A DNA stretch of 64,000 nucleotides, taken from contig NZ_SGXL01000001.1 in NCBI RefSeq assembly GCF_004216955.1, forward strand, positions 2,873,687 through 2,937,686. Direction: 5' to 3'. Shown in pieces: positions 25,652-34,894 of this stretch. This DNA is from Fictibacillus sp. BK138. Lineage in GTDB: Bacteria > Bacillota > Bacilli > Bacillales > Fictibacillaceae. Position 1 is the first letter of the stretch. Each line of letters starts with the position of its first letter. A program made the position numbers and the translations under genes. Below the pieces are notes generated by a model. That model was not told the origin of the DNA. It made no database searches and was given only the letters and a program-made list of their open reading frames with translations.

Positions 25652-27175
25652 TTATTCAGATTTAGGCATTTCTTTGGAAGATGTTTTCACTCGCTCATTT
25701 CCCATCATCAAAATAACAATGGCTGAGATGGCAATCGGAATAAGTGCATACGTGAAAACAGTACTGATTGAACCAGACACTGAAGCTGTTATGCTTTCAA
25801 GAATTTCATCTGGTATTTTAGCTCTCTCTTCAGGTTGGAATACTTTTTGCGGATCTATGCTGCTGAATGTTCCTTTTGCTGCTTCCCCTTTTCCTTGCAT
25901 GTTCTCACTTAATTTTTCATAGAAAACCCGGTTCTGAAGCGCTCCAAAAATGGTTACCCCGATCGTCATCCCCAAGGAACGAAGAAATGCATTTGTTGAG
26001 TTGGCTGACCCGCGGTGACGGAACTCCATACCATTGATCGTTGCTGTCGGCAGCAAGGAAAACGAAAAGCCCATACCAAAGCCTACAAGTATCATAAATA
26101 AAGTAAGCATCAGCCTTGTCGTATCTGGTGTAATACCACTAAGCAAGTACATCCCTGTGAAATAAGCGATGACTGAAACAATCATAAGATTTCGGAAGGT
26201 TGTTTTGGTCTGGAATATACCCCCTACCATACTTCCTGCTACAGATCCCAGCATCATTGGCGTTAGGATCATTCCAGCACTCGTTGCTGAACCGCCATAA
26301 ACGGCCTGAACAAAGATCGGAATAAATACCGCCAAAATGATAAATGTACCGCCATATAAAAAGCCTAGAATTTGAGATGTTGCAAAAAGGCGTCTTTTAA
26401 ACATCCAAAAAGATATGATCGGTTCGGTAGCTTTTTGCTCTACGGCAAAGAAAACAATAAAAAAGACGGTGAAGATCGTGAACAAAGCGACGATGGGTGT
26501 TGAGTCCCATGCGTATGCTTTCCCGCCCAGTTCAAGGGCAAACATTAAACTAACAACCGCTACGACAAGAGTGATGGCACCCCACCAGTCAATTTTTTGT
26601 TCGCGGTGTTCAAGGGTTTCACTATAATAACGGTAAATGAGATAGAAGGATGCTGCACCAATCGGGACATTAATATAAAATACCCAATGCCAGCTGATAG
26701 CATCCGTTATGAATGCTCCTAACAAAGGACCGAGAACACTTGAAGTTCCAAAAACTGCTCCCAGCAGCCCCGTCATCTTCCCCCTTTTCTCAGGTGGAAA
26801 GATGTCAAAGACAATAGTGAAGGCGATCGGCATGAGTGCCCCTCCGCCAATACCCTGAATGGCACGGAACGCGATCAGCTGCTCCATACTTTGAGCCAGT
26901 CCGCAAAGCATCGAACCTAAGAGGAACACAACGAGTCCGAATATAAAGAATCGCTTTCTTCCATACATATCTGAAAGCTTTCCGTAGATCGGCATACCTG
27001 CCATAACAGCGACCATATAAGACCCTGTTACCCAAACAAATTTATCAAAGCCCCCAAGATCCGCAACAATCGTCCCCATCGCAGTAGCAACGATCGTGTT
27101 GTCCATGGCAGCCATTAAAATACCGAGCAATAAACCAGCAACAACCAATTTTATATTGCTTTCCTTATGTACCAT
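25652..27175 (-). CDS. DHA2-family MFS multidrug exporter (14-helix)
   Basis: 507 residues with about fourteen hydrophobic segments. DHA2 signatures: AAMDNTIVATAMGTIVADLG in helix 1, PIYGKLSDMYGRKRFFIFG in loop 2-3, and the antiporter motif C region GPLLGAFITDAISWHWVFY. The family exports drugs, dyes and organic solutes by proton antiport. The frame is open for 39 more codons, but the ATG at 27175 has TTAGGAG 8 nt upstream and gives the family's N-terminus. Monocistronic and divergent from the OsmC gene. Confidence 0.88.
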   Translation of the reverse strand: MVHKESNIKLVVAGLLLGILMAAMDNTIVATAMGTIVADLGGFDKFVWVTGSYMVAVMAGMPIYGKLSDMYGRKRFFIFGLVVFLLGSMLCGLAQSMEQLIAFRAIQGIGGGALMPIAFTIVFDIFPPEKRGKMTGLLGAVFGTSSVLGPLLGAFITDAISWHWVFYINVPIGAASFYLIYRYYSETLEHREQKIDWWGAITLVVAVVSLMFALELGGKAYAWDSTPIVALFTIFTVFFIVFFAVEQKATEPIISFWMFKRRLFATSQILGFLYGGTFIILAVFIPIFVQAVYGGSATSAGMILTPMMLGSVAGSMVGGIFQTKTTFRNLMIVSVIAYFTGMYLLSGITPDTTRLMLTLFMILVGFGMGFSFSLLPTATINGMEFRHRGSANSTNAFLRSLGMTIGVTIFGALQNRVFYEKLSENMQGKGEAAKGTFSSIDPQKVFQPEERAKIPDEILESITASVSGSISTVFTYALIPIAISAIVILMMGNERVKTSSKEMPKSE

Positions 27176-27431
27176 CTTGCCATCTCCTAAATTATCCTTA
27201 ATAAACTTAAGTATACATGAGGGACTGACCCCCAACAATTTATTTCCCACTCTGTTTTTAAGTTTTTCTTTAGGGTGTTTGCTCCATTTCACCTCTATTT
27301 GGACATCAGTTTTATTTTATAGCCCTCCAATCCATACATTTCACGACAATTATTTCTATATAAACAGTAAATGTGACGTGGCAGTAAATATGCTTTACAC
27401 TAGAGATATGCTATAGAGGGTGGGATTTTGG

Positions 27432-27878
27432 ATGGCTCAACATGTTTTTCATTTAAAAGCACATTGGCCCGGCGGCCGTAATGACACGGGATCGATCGCA
27501 ACGAAGAATCTTAAAACGATCGTATCGATTCCGCCAGAAATGGACGGTCCTGGAATTGGAACAAACCCAGACGAAATGCTTCTAGGAGCAGCTGCAACAT
27601 GCTATATCATTACCTTTGCTGCGATGATAGAGCGTAGCAAGATTGAAAAAATAGATTTAACGATGGAATCTGAAGGATTGGTTGACGTTACGAATGGTGT
27701 CATCACTTACGAAAAGATCATCCATCGCCCAATCGTCACGATCAAACAAGAGCAGCCAAAAAACATTTCGACACTTCTGCATAAACTCGCCATAAAGGCT
27801 GAAAATTCGTGTATGATTTCAAGAGCATTGAAAGGTAATGTCGAAGTAGAAGCGATTTTGACGATAAAAACACGTTAG
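27432..27878 (+). CDS. OsmC/Ohr-family peroxide-type protein (YmaD-like)
   Basis: 148 residues. The two redox cysteines of OsmC/Ohr proteins are visible: Cys57 (AAATCYIITF) and Cys127 (ENSCMISRALKG). The family reduces organic hydroperoxides using lipoyl or other thiols; this one belongs with the OsmC/YmaD branch rather than Ohr proper. The ATG at 27432 has GAGGGTGGG upstream. Single gene in front of a small hypothetical gene. Confidence 0.82.
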   Translation: MAQHVFHLKAHWPGGRNDTGSIATKNLKTIVSIPPEMDGPGIGTNPDEMLLGAAATCYIITFAAMIERSKIEKIDLTMESEGLVDVTNGVITYEKIIHRPIVTIKQEQPKNISTLLHKLAIKAENSCMISRALKGNVEVEAILTIKTR

Positions 27879-28010
27879 AATACTGAGAATAGGCCTTGCG
27901 TTGCCTGTACTTTCCAAATTTATTATGATACCATAAAAGTTAATTAAGGAAAATATTTTATTATTTGGGTTCTTAGGTGATCCCCCATAATAGAAAGGGG
28001 ACGATGTATC

Positions 28011-28238
28011 ATGAACCAACAAGATGTGAAAGCCATTCTGTTAAACTTGCAGAACAAACAATATATCGAATCTGATATTACACATACTTTTAGTCAAAAC
28101 AACAGTGCCGTTTTTTCTGTGAAGTACTCCAAGAACGAGAAGACTTTTGAAGTTGTTCAAATTGAGACGAACTCCCTAGAGAAGTTTTCAGACGTAGAAT
28201 CTGCTGTTCAATCGATCAGCTCAATGATTATCAAATAG
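28011..28238 (+). CDS. Small hypothetical protein (possibly YkuJ-like fold)
   Basis: 75 residues, no signal or membrane segment. The pattern FSVKYSKNEKTFEVVQIE is loosely like the DUF1797/YkuJ family of Bacillus, which are small soluble proteins of unknown function; the match is weak. AAAGGGG is upstream of the ATG at about 10 nt. Followed by a terminator. Confidence 0.6.
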   Translation: MNQQDVKAILLNLQNKQYIESDITHTFSQNNSAVFSVKYSKNEKTFEVVQIETNSLEKFSDVESAVQSISSMIIK

Positions 28239-28267
28239 AGAAGCAATTGATTCTCCTTTTATATTTA

Positions 28268-28300
28268 AAAGAGGTGCCCATGATTCATGGCAGCCTCTTT
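28268..28300. terminator. Bidirectional terminator
   Basis: AAAGAGG-GCC and GGC-CCTCTTT pair around a 10-nt loop, with a long T run after 28297; it lies between convergent genes. Confidence 0.75.
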
Positions 28301-28313
28301 TTTGTTTGTCTTT

Positions 28314-28700
28314 TTAATTCCCGCGTAACATCCAGTCGTTTCCTTCTATTCTTTTGAAATGGTCTTTTATTGAAATCATGACATAGACAATCGCCTCTTG
28401 TGGTCCATTTTCCGTTTCAACTTTCGCCGTAATTCGTTCATATAAATTATTGGTACCATTCTCTTCATAATCTTCAAGCTTATCGAGTTCTATTAACTGT
28501 TCTGCTGTTACTCGATAAAGCTCACCTTTCACAGGAATCTCACTACTTTCACATACTAAAGCCGGATAGCCCCATCCTGTATCATAAAGCTGTCCTTCAA
28601 TCGTACAATTCTCGTCCAAACACTCCGCTTTGTTCAGATAATAGGAATATTTCTCACCTTTTCGCAAAGTTCCATAAACAAATACAAGATGATGGTTCAT
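28314..28700 (-). CDS. Gamma-glutamylcyclotransferase-fold protein
   Basis: 128 residues of the GGCT/AIG2 fold. The substrate loop FVYGTLRKGEKYSYYL is at residues 7-22, and the catalytic glutamate lies in LDKLEDYEENG near 76. Members release 5-oxoproline from gamma-glutamyl amines (compare BtrG/YkqA). The particular substrate is not known. The ATG has AAAAGGGG upstream. Confidence 0.82.
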   Translation of the reverse strand: MNHHLVFVYGTLRKGEKYSYYLNKAECLDENCTIEGQLYDTGWGYPALVCESSEIPVKGELYRVTAEQLIELDKLEDYEENGTNNLYERITAKVETENGPQEAIVYVMISIKDHFKRIEGNDWMLRGN

Positions 28701-28776
28701 TTTTAAATGCCCCTTTTCTAAGAATATCTTTTATAAACCGTAAAAATTACTTTGGTCAAGAATACCCTTCACATAC

Positions 28777-28810
28777 AAAAACCTCAAACACGTTCCATGT
28801 TCAAGGTTTT
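28777..28810 (-). terminator. Terminator of the three-gene membrane cluster
   Basis: AAAACCT and AGGTTTT form the base of an imperfect hairpin with a T run on the minus strand, just 3' of the gene at 28822-29106. Confidence 0.6.
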
Positions 28811-28821
28811 ATTTCACTATT

Positions 28822-29106
28822 CTATTTAGGCTCCAATATGGTCTGCTGTGTGGGGACCCCGCCAATCGGTACAGTTCGGTCACTAAACTCATAAAGCTTC
28901 CCATCCACAAGGAATTTCCGGCCGCCTTTATATACAGCCTGCTTTCCTTCTTTCCTTAGTTCTACCTCTATGGCTTCCGCATATTCCTTCAAATCAGTAT
29001 AACGATCATCCAACGTTAGAGTGATGTTCCCTTTTTTATACCCCAGCAGCCAATTCAAAAAGAAAAGCGCAAAAATAAACGCAATAAGAGTGTACAATAG
29101 TATCAT
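28822..29106 (-). CDS. Small membrane-anchored hypothetical protein
   Basis: 94 residues: one membrane segment (residues 3-21), then a soluble part (TLDDRYTDLKEYAEAIEVEL ... GGRKFLVDGKLYEFSDR) that looks like a small alpha/beta domain. The family is not recognised. It is 35 nt downstream of the gene at 29142-29465, so probably co-transcribed. GGAGCGAG lies before the ATG. Confidence 0.6.
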   Translation of the reverse strand: MILLYTLIAFIFALFFLNWLLGYKKGNITLTLDDRYTDLKEYAEAIEVELRKEGKQAVYKGGRKFLVDGKLYEFSDRTVPIGGVPTQQTILEPK

Positions 29107-29141
29107 TCTGACACTCGCTCCTCTCCTAGAAACAGCAATTT

Positions 29142-29465
29142 TTATTTTACATCAATAATATGTTCGTTCCTTTTTTTACGGCCTCCTCTTGCTGCATCAA
29201 CAAACAATACTAGTGCTGTGACGATATGCATGATCATGCCGAGAATCGGTACAAAACCAACAACAGATGTGATTAGTCCTAGGACACTTCCGTGAAATCT
29301 TTCTTTTTGCACTACACAAATAATCAAAGTTACTAAGTGGAGAACGAACATAAACTGAAGCGGTGCCCAGCCAGAACCTAAAATGATAAGGCCACCTAAG
29401 AACGGAATTCCAAGAAATGCTTCAATTCCACCTGTTACCCATTTTAAAAGTCTCGATATACCCAT
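29142..29465 (-). CDS. Small multi-pass membrane protein
   Basis: 107 residues with three hydrophobic segments (about 15-32, 36-52 and 60-88) and a basic tail (RGGRKKRNEH). No known family recognised. AGGAGG lies 8 nt before the ATG. It sits between the VanZ gene (22 nt upstream) and a single-pass membrane protein gene; the three are probably one operon. Confidence 0.62.
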   Translation of the reverse strand: MGISRLLKWVTGGIEAFLGIPFLGGLIILGSGWAPLQFMFVLHLVTLIICVVQKERFHGSVLGLITSVVGFVPILGMIMHIVTALVLFVDAARGGRKKRNEHIIDVK

Positions 29466-29487
29466 GAGACAACCTCCTCAATAATTT

Positions 29488-30051
29488 CTATCCTATCTTA
29501 CGGCTCATAACTGAAAAAGTTTCTTTTTGCAAAATTTTAGCAGTTCCTTTAAAAGCAGCCATTCCAATAATTGTTCCTATCGTGTTTAAGATAAGGTCAT
29601 CTACATCAAAAGAGCGATACCCCATCTTTAATTGGCAAAGCTCCATAGTGAGCGAGACCAAAAAACCGATCATAATGACTTTCCAAATCTTCATATTAGA
29701 AACCCTAAGTAGTAAAGCAAAACCAAGTGGCACAAATAAAAGAATATTACCGCCTATATTACGAATTGGAACCATGAAGTAAAAATGAGTAAGAGAATCA
29801 ACGATACTCTTAAATGGTATTACATTATGGGAAATTTCTATTCCCGTTCCAACTAAGTGATAAGGATTAAAAAAAGGAAAAGGAAATACTGTCGTAAAAT
29901 AAACAAACATCAGCGCAAATGGCAAAGCTGCAGCTACAATCTCCTTCTTAAAAGCAACCTCTCTTCTCCATACAAAAACAATTGCTCTGGCAATCACCCA
30001 AAACACTGTGAAAATTATTATTAATTCCACTAAATCTCTCAAAATATCCAC
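29488..30051 (-). CDS. VanZ-family membrane protein
   Basis: 187 residues with about five membrane segments. The VanZ pattern is visible: NIGGNILLFVPLGFALLL followed by LVSLTMELCQLKMGYRSFDVDDLILNTIG. VanZ proteins raise teicoplanin resistance by an unknown route and are common in Bacilli. The GTG at 30051 has only a weak upstream site, so the start could be a few codons further in. Confidence 0.85.
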   Translation of the reverse strand: MDILRDLVELIIIFTVFWVIARAIVFVWRREVAFKKEIVAAALPFALMFVYFTTVFPFPFFNPYHLVGTGIEISHNVIPFKSIVDSLTHFYFMVPIRNIGGNILLFVPLGFALLLRVSNMKIWKVIMIGFLVSLTMELCQLKMGYRSFDVDDLILNTIGTIIGMAAFKGTAKILQKETFSVMSRKIG

Positions 30052-30074
30052 TGCCTTTTTTTCTATTCATCGTA

Positions 30075-30106
30075 ACAAAAAACCTCCAGTATTTGGAGGT
30101 TTTTGT
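30075..30106. terminator. Terminator of the glutamine-amidotransferase-like gene
   Basis: ACAAAAAACCTCCA and TGGAGGTTTTTGT form a near-perfect stem with a 5-nt loop; 3' of the gene at 30112-30864 on the minus strand. Confidence 0.85.
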
Positions 30107-30111
30107 AATAT

Positions 30112-30864
30112 CTATTTTTTAGTCTTACTTGCTGCTTCTATAAAGTTTGTGATGATCGCCATCATGTTTTTGTTTTCATGTCTTAATTCTTCTGGATGCC
30201 ATTGTGTTCCGAGCAAGAATGTAGCTTCATCGTCCTCTAGCTCCAGCGCTTCTATGATTCCGTCTGCTGCTCTCGCTGCCACGCGCAAGCCTTTACCTAC
30301 TTCCCCGATCGCCTGGTGGTGGAAGCTGTTTACCGCTACTTCTTTCTCACCAACGATTTTATAAAGTTTACTATTCTCATCTATCGTCACGGTGTGAGAT
30401 GGCTCAGTTCTTGTTGCAGATGATTGGAAGTGGTTGATGGCGTCATCGAATTCACTTACGACATCCTGAACAATCGTACCGCCATAAGAAACATTCAATA
30501 AGTGATACCCTCGGCACATCGCCAAAATTGCTCTTTCATTCTCACGTGCTTTTTTTACTAGCTCTATCTCAAAATCATCACGATGCTTATTCACTTTTTT
30601 TACTTTAGGATGCGGCTCTTCGCCATACGTTATGGAACTGATATCCTCACCGCCTGTAAAGATGATTCCGTCACACATCTTAGCATAATAATCAGCTTCC
30701 TCAGGCTTTCCCATCGGAATTACGACAGGAATTCCTCCAGCATCTCTAACTGTTTCTGCGAATTTATTATAAACAACGATGGTATCAACATTTTCATTTT
30801 GCGTTTCGATTGTATTTATAGACATAACTGTACTTGTAAGTCCTATTAATGGTTTATTACTCAT
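30112..30864 (-). CDS. Class I gamma-glutamyl hydrolase (PuuD-like)
   Basis: 250 residues of the peptidase C26 family: nucleophile Cys in LAMCRGYHLLNVSYGG, catalytic His-Pro-Glu in GTQWHPEEL, and TGGEDISSITYG for substrate loop positioning. E. coli PuuD cleaves gamma-glutamyl-GABA in putrescine breakdown; Bacillus homologues are of uncertain substrate. The frame is open for 22 more codons, but the ATG at 30864 follows GAGAGGAAG. No other putrescine genes are adjacent. Confidence 0.83.
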   Translation of the reverse strand: MSNKPLIGLTSTVMSINTIETQNENVDTIVVYNKFAETVRDAGGIPVVIPMGKPEEADYYAKMCDGIIFTGGEDISSITYGEEPHPKVKKVNKHRDDFEIELVKKARENERAILAMCRGYHLLNVSYGGTIVQDVVSEFDDAINHFQSSATRTEPSHTVTIDENSKLYKIVGEKEVAVNSFHHQAIGEVGKGLRVAARAADGIIEALELEDDEATFLLGTQWHPEELRHENKNMMAIITNFIEAASKTKK

Positions 30865-31030
30865 AGTTCTACTTCCTCTCAATTTGTTGTACTTTCTCAT
30901 ATGTATCCCTTTTGACCGGTTACTAAACACCCATTATTTATCATTCCAATAGCTGGCGTGAAATTATTCCCTTAAAATAATCAAAATGAACTACATATCT
31001 CTAAAGATCTTTCTTTAAACTCCAAAAGAA

Positions 31031-31056
31031 AAACAGCTCACCCGCGTGAGCCGTTT
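31031..31056 (-). terminator. Terminator
   Basis: AAAC-GCTCAC and GTGAGC-GTTT pair around CCGC; it is 3' of the gene at 31080-31265 on the minus strand, followed by T-rich DNA. Confidence 0.75.
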
Positions 31057-31079
31057 CTGTTTGTTCATACCAGACCCTT

Positions 31080-31265
31080 TTATTGGATGGGAGTCTGTTG
31101 TTTATTTGCTGAATATACTAATTCAATGTCACCGTTCTCTTTAACACTCTTGACGATATAGGTTTTCTCAACACCTTGTTCGGTATTGTGAAAGGTTATT
31201 TTATCGCCCTCTTCAAAATCAGATGTTCCAGTGTTCCAGATCTTCTCGTCATCCGGTTTTCTCAT
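31080..31265 (-). CDS. Small acidic hypothetical protein
   Basis: 61 residues, soluble, probably a small all-beta fold (GDKITFHN ... KTYIVKSVKENGDIELVYS), resembling an SH3- or KOW-like barrel in pattern only. The ATG at 31265 follows GAGAGGTG; the GTG three codons upstream overlaps it. The family is not recognised. A 390-nt gap with a structured segment lies upstream. Confidence 0.6.
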   Translation of the reverse strand: MRKPDDEKIWNTGTSDFEEGDKITFHNTEQGVEKTYIVKSVKENGDIELVYSANKQQTPIQ

Positions 31266-31396
31266 AATCTTCACCTCTCGATATCCGATTCAACAGCTCA
31301 AAAAATATGCAAGACATCATCTTTTCCCTATTTTCCCTTAACAAAGAGAAAATAATCACATTAAACAACATATAAGTCTTACGATGCATATTCTCT

Positions 31397-31499
31397 CGGT
31401 ATTGAGAAGCCAGTGAACACACCTTAGATGATCACTGGGTTTATTCCGGCTCAATATCGGAACAGTATGTGGTGAAGCTTATTAGACTCTCTCACCAAC
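31397..31499. other. Nested stem-loop region, candidate structured RNA
   Basis: Outer arms CGGTATTGAG (31397-31406) and CTCAATATCG (31450-31459) pair over 10 bp with one wobble pair. Inside, CCAGTGA (31410-31416) and TCACTGG (31432-31438) pair perfectly around a 15-nt loop. A second hairpin, GGTGA/TCACC, follows at about 31471-31498. No reading frame and no typical terminator T run is present. The rest of the 31266-31657 gap is AT-rich and shows nothing else. Confidence 0.4.
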
Positions 31500-31657
31500 C
31501 GGTTATGACAAGAATTTATGGACACCTCTTCATATTTTTAGTAAGAAAAAACAGGAATTCTGTAAAATTTGGGTGCCTTATGGTAATAGTTCTACTAAGG
31601 CTATTAAATACCTTTAAAAACATTTAAATTCTTTAATTATTTACAAAGGTACATTTA

Positions 31658-33328
31658 TTAAACTGTCAGCAGATCCAATTCTTCAGCTACAAATTCCATT
31701 AATTCTGCTATAGCTGTTGATGAAAAGTCAAATTTCACTCCAGCCGCTTCATACACTTCAGGCAAGGATTTGGAGCTTCCCAGCTTCAGTGCATCTATAT
31801 ACTTCTCGATCGTTTTTTCGGGGTTCTCTTTGTACTGTTTATATAATTGAAGTGCTCCCAGCTGAGCGATTGCATATTCGATAAAGTAAAAAGGAACCTC
31901 AAAAATATGAAGGATTTTCAGCCAGTTCTTATCTTTCCAATCCTCATAACCATCCCATTGAACAATGGTAGCATCGTACCGTTCCTTGATCTCGCCAAAC
32001 TTTTTGTTACGCTCTTCCCACGAATGATTCGGATTCTTATATAGCCAATGCTGAAATTGATCAACGACCATGATGTATGGAAGAAGCATGACTGCTGATT
32101 TTAAATGCTCCTTTTTAGCACGCTTAAATTCTTCTTCACTTTTATAGAATTCATCCCAGCGGCTCGCTGTCATCAGCTCCATACTCATACTGGCGAGCTC
32201 AGCTGACTCCATCGGTATTTGCTTGTTTGCATAAACTTCTTGATCTCTTTTTAGCATGTCATGAATACCATGACCCATTTCATGCATGAAGACGATCAGA
32301 TCACTGTCTGTGTTTGAAAGGTTCATAAAAATAAAAGAGAGTCCTGTTTCTGGCAAAGACTCACAAAAACCGCCTTGTGTTTTGCCTTTTCTGCTGGTTA
32401 AGTCCAGAAGACCCTTCTCATTCATCTCGTGAACGAGCGAACCAAAAGATGGGTGCAGTTCACCTAAGACTTTGGCAGATTTACTAATCAATTCTTCAGC
32501 CGAATCTACGGGTTTCAAAGGTTTCTTGCTTGCTGCAACACCCATGACATCCCAAGGTCTGTATACCTCAACATCTAGTTCTTTCTTATGCTCCTTCTCC
32601 AATTGCAGAGTAAGGGGCACAACATGCTCACGGATAGATTCAGCGAGCTGATGACAATCCTCAGGTGTGTAATCAAAACGGTTGTACTTTTTAAACATAT
32701 AATCTATAAAACTTGGAAGTCCAGCGTTCTCTGCCTTTTTTACGCGAAGCTGGATCAGTTCATCTAGAATCTTCTGTACCTTTTCTTCTTCTTTTAAAAT
32801 GGGCGTATAGATTGCTTCCATTGCTTTTTTCCTCGTGTCCCGATCAGGATCACTCGCATGCGCATAAAGTTCGCTTAACGTTACTTCTTCACCTTCCCAG
32901 TTCGAAGTCAAACTTCCGGTAATTTCGAAATACTGATTGGTAAGCGCATCTTCTTGCTTTTCAATCTCGAGGTTTGCTTCCTGGAAAAGAGCGAACTGTA
33001 CACGAAGCTTCTTTTTAAATTCACCATATTCACTGTCTGGAAGATCGCTTAAGAAAGGCGATTCTAACAGCTTCTCATCTAGTAAGGATTGATACTTTTT
33101 GTAAAGCGGCTTGATGTGCTGCTGGTCGAATTCGTACTTCCTTTTGTTATCCTCATCATCACTCTGACATTGAAAAGCGATGTAGTGCCTCATCATTTTT
33201 TCTTCAACTTGTTCGTAGAGTCTTTTTTGGTCTGATAAAAAAGTATTTAAATCTTCAATCGAACCGATTTGTACGTTTAAAAGGTTCTCAAGCTCTGCTT
33301 TTAAACTTTCAACATTTAACTCGTTCAA
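31658..33328 (-). CDS. M3-family oligoendopeptidase (PepF-like)
   Basis: 556 residues, a cytosolic zinc peptidase that trims short peptides. The zinc motif is visible in VFMHEMGHGIHD, and the third ligand lies in MESAELASMSMELM. The N-terminal two thirds are helical and channel-forming, as in thimet-type peptidases. The longest frame begins at a TTG at 33343; the TTG at 33328 is better because GGGAGGG lies 6 nt before it. Monocistronic. Confidence 0.88.
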   Translation of the reverse strand: MNELNVESLKAELENLLNVQIGSIEDLNTFLSDQKRLYEQVEEKMMRHYIAFQCQSDDEDNKRKYEFDQQHIKPLYKKYQSLLDEKLLESPFLSDLPDSEYGEFKKKLRVQFALFQEANLEIEKQEDALTNQYFEITGSLTSNWEGEEVTLSELYAHASDPDRDTRKKAMEAIYTPILKEEEKVQKILDELIQLRVKKAENAGLPSFIDYMFKKYNRFDYTPEDCHQLAESIREHVVPLTLQLEKEHKKELDVEVYRPWDVMGVAASKKPLKPVDSAEELISKSAKVLGELHPSFGSLVHEMNEKGLLDLTSRKGKTQGGFCESLPETGLSFIFMNLSNTDSDLIVFMHEMGHGIHDMLKRDQEVYANKQIPMESAELASMSMELMTASRWDEFYKSEEEFKRAKKEHLKSAVMLLPYIMVVDQFQHWLYKNPNHSWEERNKKFGEIKERYDATIVQWDGYEDWKDKNWLKILHIFEVPFYFIEYAIAQLGALQLYKQYKENPEKTIEKYIDALKLGSSKSLPEVYEAAGVKFDFSSTAIAELMEFVAEELDLLTV

Positions 33329-33414
33329 CGTAATCCCTCCCAAGTCATTCTATCTAACACTTTATCACATAGCAGGTAAAATATGTAATCATGAGATAAG
33401 AAGAAAAGCTAACT

Positions 33415-33449
33415 CCTCAGCATCATTCCTGCCTTTATGAGTTAGCTTT
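33415..33449 (-). terminator. Terminator of the nucleotidase operon
   Basis: AAAGCTAACTC and GAGTTAGCTTT form a perfect 11-bp stem with a 13-nt loop, just 3' of 33469; a pyrimidine-rich tract follows on the minus strand. Confidence 0.8.
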
Positions 33450-33468
33450 AAATCGTTAGTGTAGAAAA

Positions 33469-34875
33469 TTACACCGTAGTTTTTGCCGTTGCGTATTGTT
33501 TTTTCATATAATTCATAAGTACGTCTTTTACCATGATATTTTCTCCGAGTTCGATCAGCTTGTTGCCAACCACACTCGGATAACCACAGACCTCTTCGTA
33601 TAGAAGTGGCGTTCCTGTTCCAATTTTATACGTTTTTGTAAGATCGATCTCTTCTCCGTTCAGGCGGATGTCCGACACTTCTTCACCCTCACCGGTCCAG
33701 CTTAATCCTGAAAACTGAAGCTTGCCGATTGGTATCCCATGCGGACGAAAACCGCCTCCGTAAACGCGTTTATTCGTCACGTCCTCAAGATATGTTTCCT
33801 TGATAAGACCCGCAATCTGTTTTCCAGTTAGCTCCATGATGATTGGTGTATGCATGCTCTTACAGACGTCCAAAACATCTCTCTTCGTAATCTTTCCACG
33901 GCTTAAGCCACCTGTAAATCCACCGCCATACATAATTCCGATATCTGTGTTCCAATATTCTTTTAAACTATCAGCTGTCATCTTCACAAGCTGTTCATGT
34001 GAAATGTCACCCGCTGATGCTGTAAGAACTTCCGATAAGAACTGTTCTGCTTGCAGTCTTCCATTCTTCAGCACTTCTTCCAATTCAGGATCCTGTTCAT
34101 CTTCCAAACTCACTTCTGTTAATCTGCCATCATGTCCGGTAACTTTTTTAGTATCAAGATCCACCGTGATCGTTAATTCTCCAACATACTGACCGTAACA
34201 CCCTGCTTGTACGATGATGACATCAGAAACGACATCTGGCTTTGGTAAGACATTATGCGTGTGTGCTCCCACAATTACATCGACTAATCCAGATAGTTCG
34301 GTAGCTAGCTTTCTATCCGCTTCGAGTCCTAAATGAGAAAGAAAAACAATCAAGTGTGCTCCTTCATTCTTTAAATGAGCTACTTCATTCCTTATTTCTC
34401 TTACAGTGTCCCGGTTTTTAAATCCATGCTTTACTTCATATAGATCTTCAAAAAGATCAGTCGCACCAAATAAACCGATCTTTAAGAGTTTACCCGCGTC
34501 CAGAATCAATGACTTAAGTGTGCCGCCAATTTGTGAGCCATCAGCTTCTGCCAGGTTAAGCAAAAGCCATGGTACTTTTGAGTCTAAGCTTAACTGCCTG
34601 ATCTTTTCCTTTGGCAGACGAAGCAGCTCGTTATTGCCTACTGACATGGCGTCATAGCCCGTAGCTGACACCATATCGAGATGGATGTACCCGTTTGTTG
34701 CCAGACACTCATTCATGCTCATGTCCATATGATCACCGCCATCTACAACGATGACGTTATGATTTTGACTCAATAGTTCCTGTTTTCTTTTCTTAATAAA
34801 AGCAGACTGTCTGGAAGCTAAGTCATAATGTCCGTGCAAATCATTGGTGTGCAGAATCGTAAGTGTTTCTTTCAT
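33469..34875 (-). CDS. Bifunctional metallophosphatase/5'-nucleotidase (YunD-like)
   Basis: 468 residues. The N-terminal calcineurin-like metallophosphoesterase domain has ILHTNDLHGHYD, VDGGDHMD, VGNNEL, VFLSHLG and GAHTH. The C-terminal 5'-nucleotidase domain includes IGIMYGGGFTGGL and IGTGTPLLYEE. Unlike secreted UshA it has no signal peptide, so it should be cytosolic, as B. subtilis YunD. The ATG at 34875 follows GGGGG; 17 in-frame codons upstream are not supported. It is the last gene of a run of closely spaced minus-strand genes from 37745. Confidence 0.88.
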   Translation of the reverse strand: MKETLTILHTNDLHGHYDLASRQSAFIKKRKQELLSQNHNVIVVDGGDHMDMSMNECLATNGYIHLDMVSATGYDAMSVGNNELLRLPKEKIRQLSLDSKVPWLLLNLAEADGSQIGGTLKSLILDAGKLLKIGLFGATDLFEDLYEVKHGFKNRDTVREIRNEVAHLKNEGAHLIVFLSHLGLEADRKLATELSGLVDVIVGAHTHNVLPKPDVVSDVIIVQAGCYGQYVGELTITVDLDTKKVTGHDGRLTEVSLEDEQDPELEEVLKNGRLQAEQFLSEVLTASAGDISHEQLVKMTADSLKEYWNTDIGIMYGGGFTGGLSRGKITKRDVLDVCKSMHTPIIMELTGKQIAGLIKETYLEDVTNKRVYGGGFRPHGIPIGKLQFSGLSWTGEGEEVSDIRLNGEEIDLTKTYKIGTGTPLLYEEVCGYPSVVGNKLIELGENIMVKDVLMNYMKKQYATAKTTV

Positions 34876-34894
34876 AAAACAACCCCCGTTTTTG

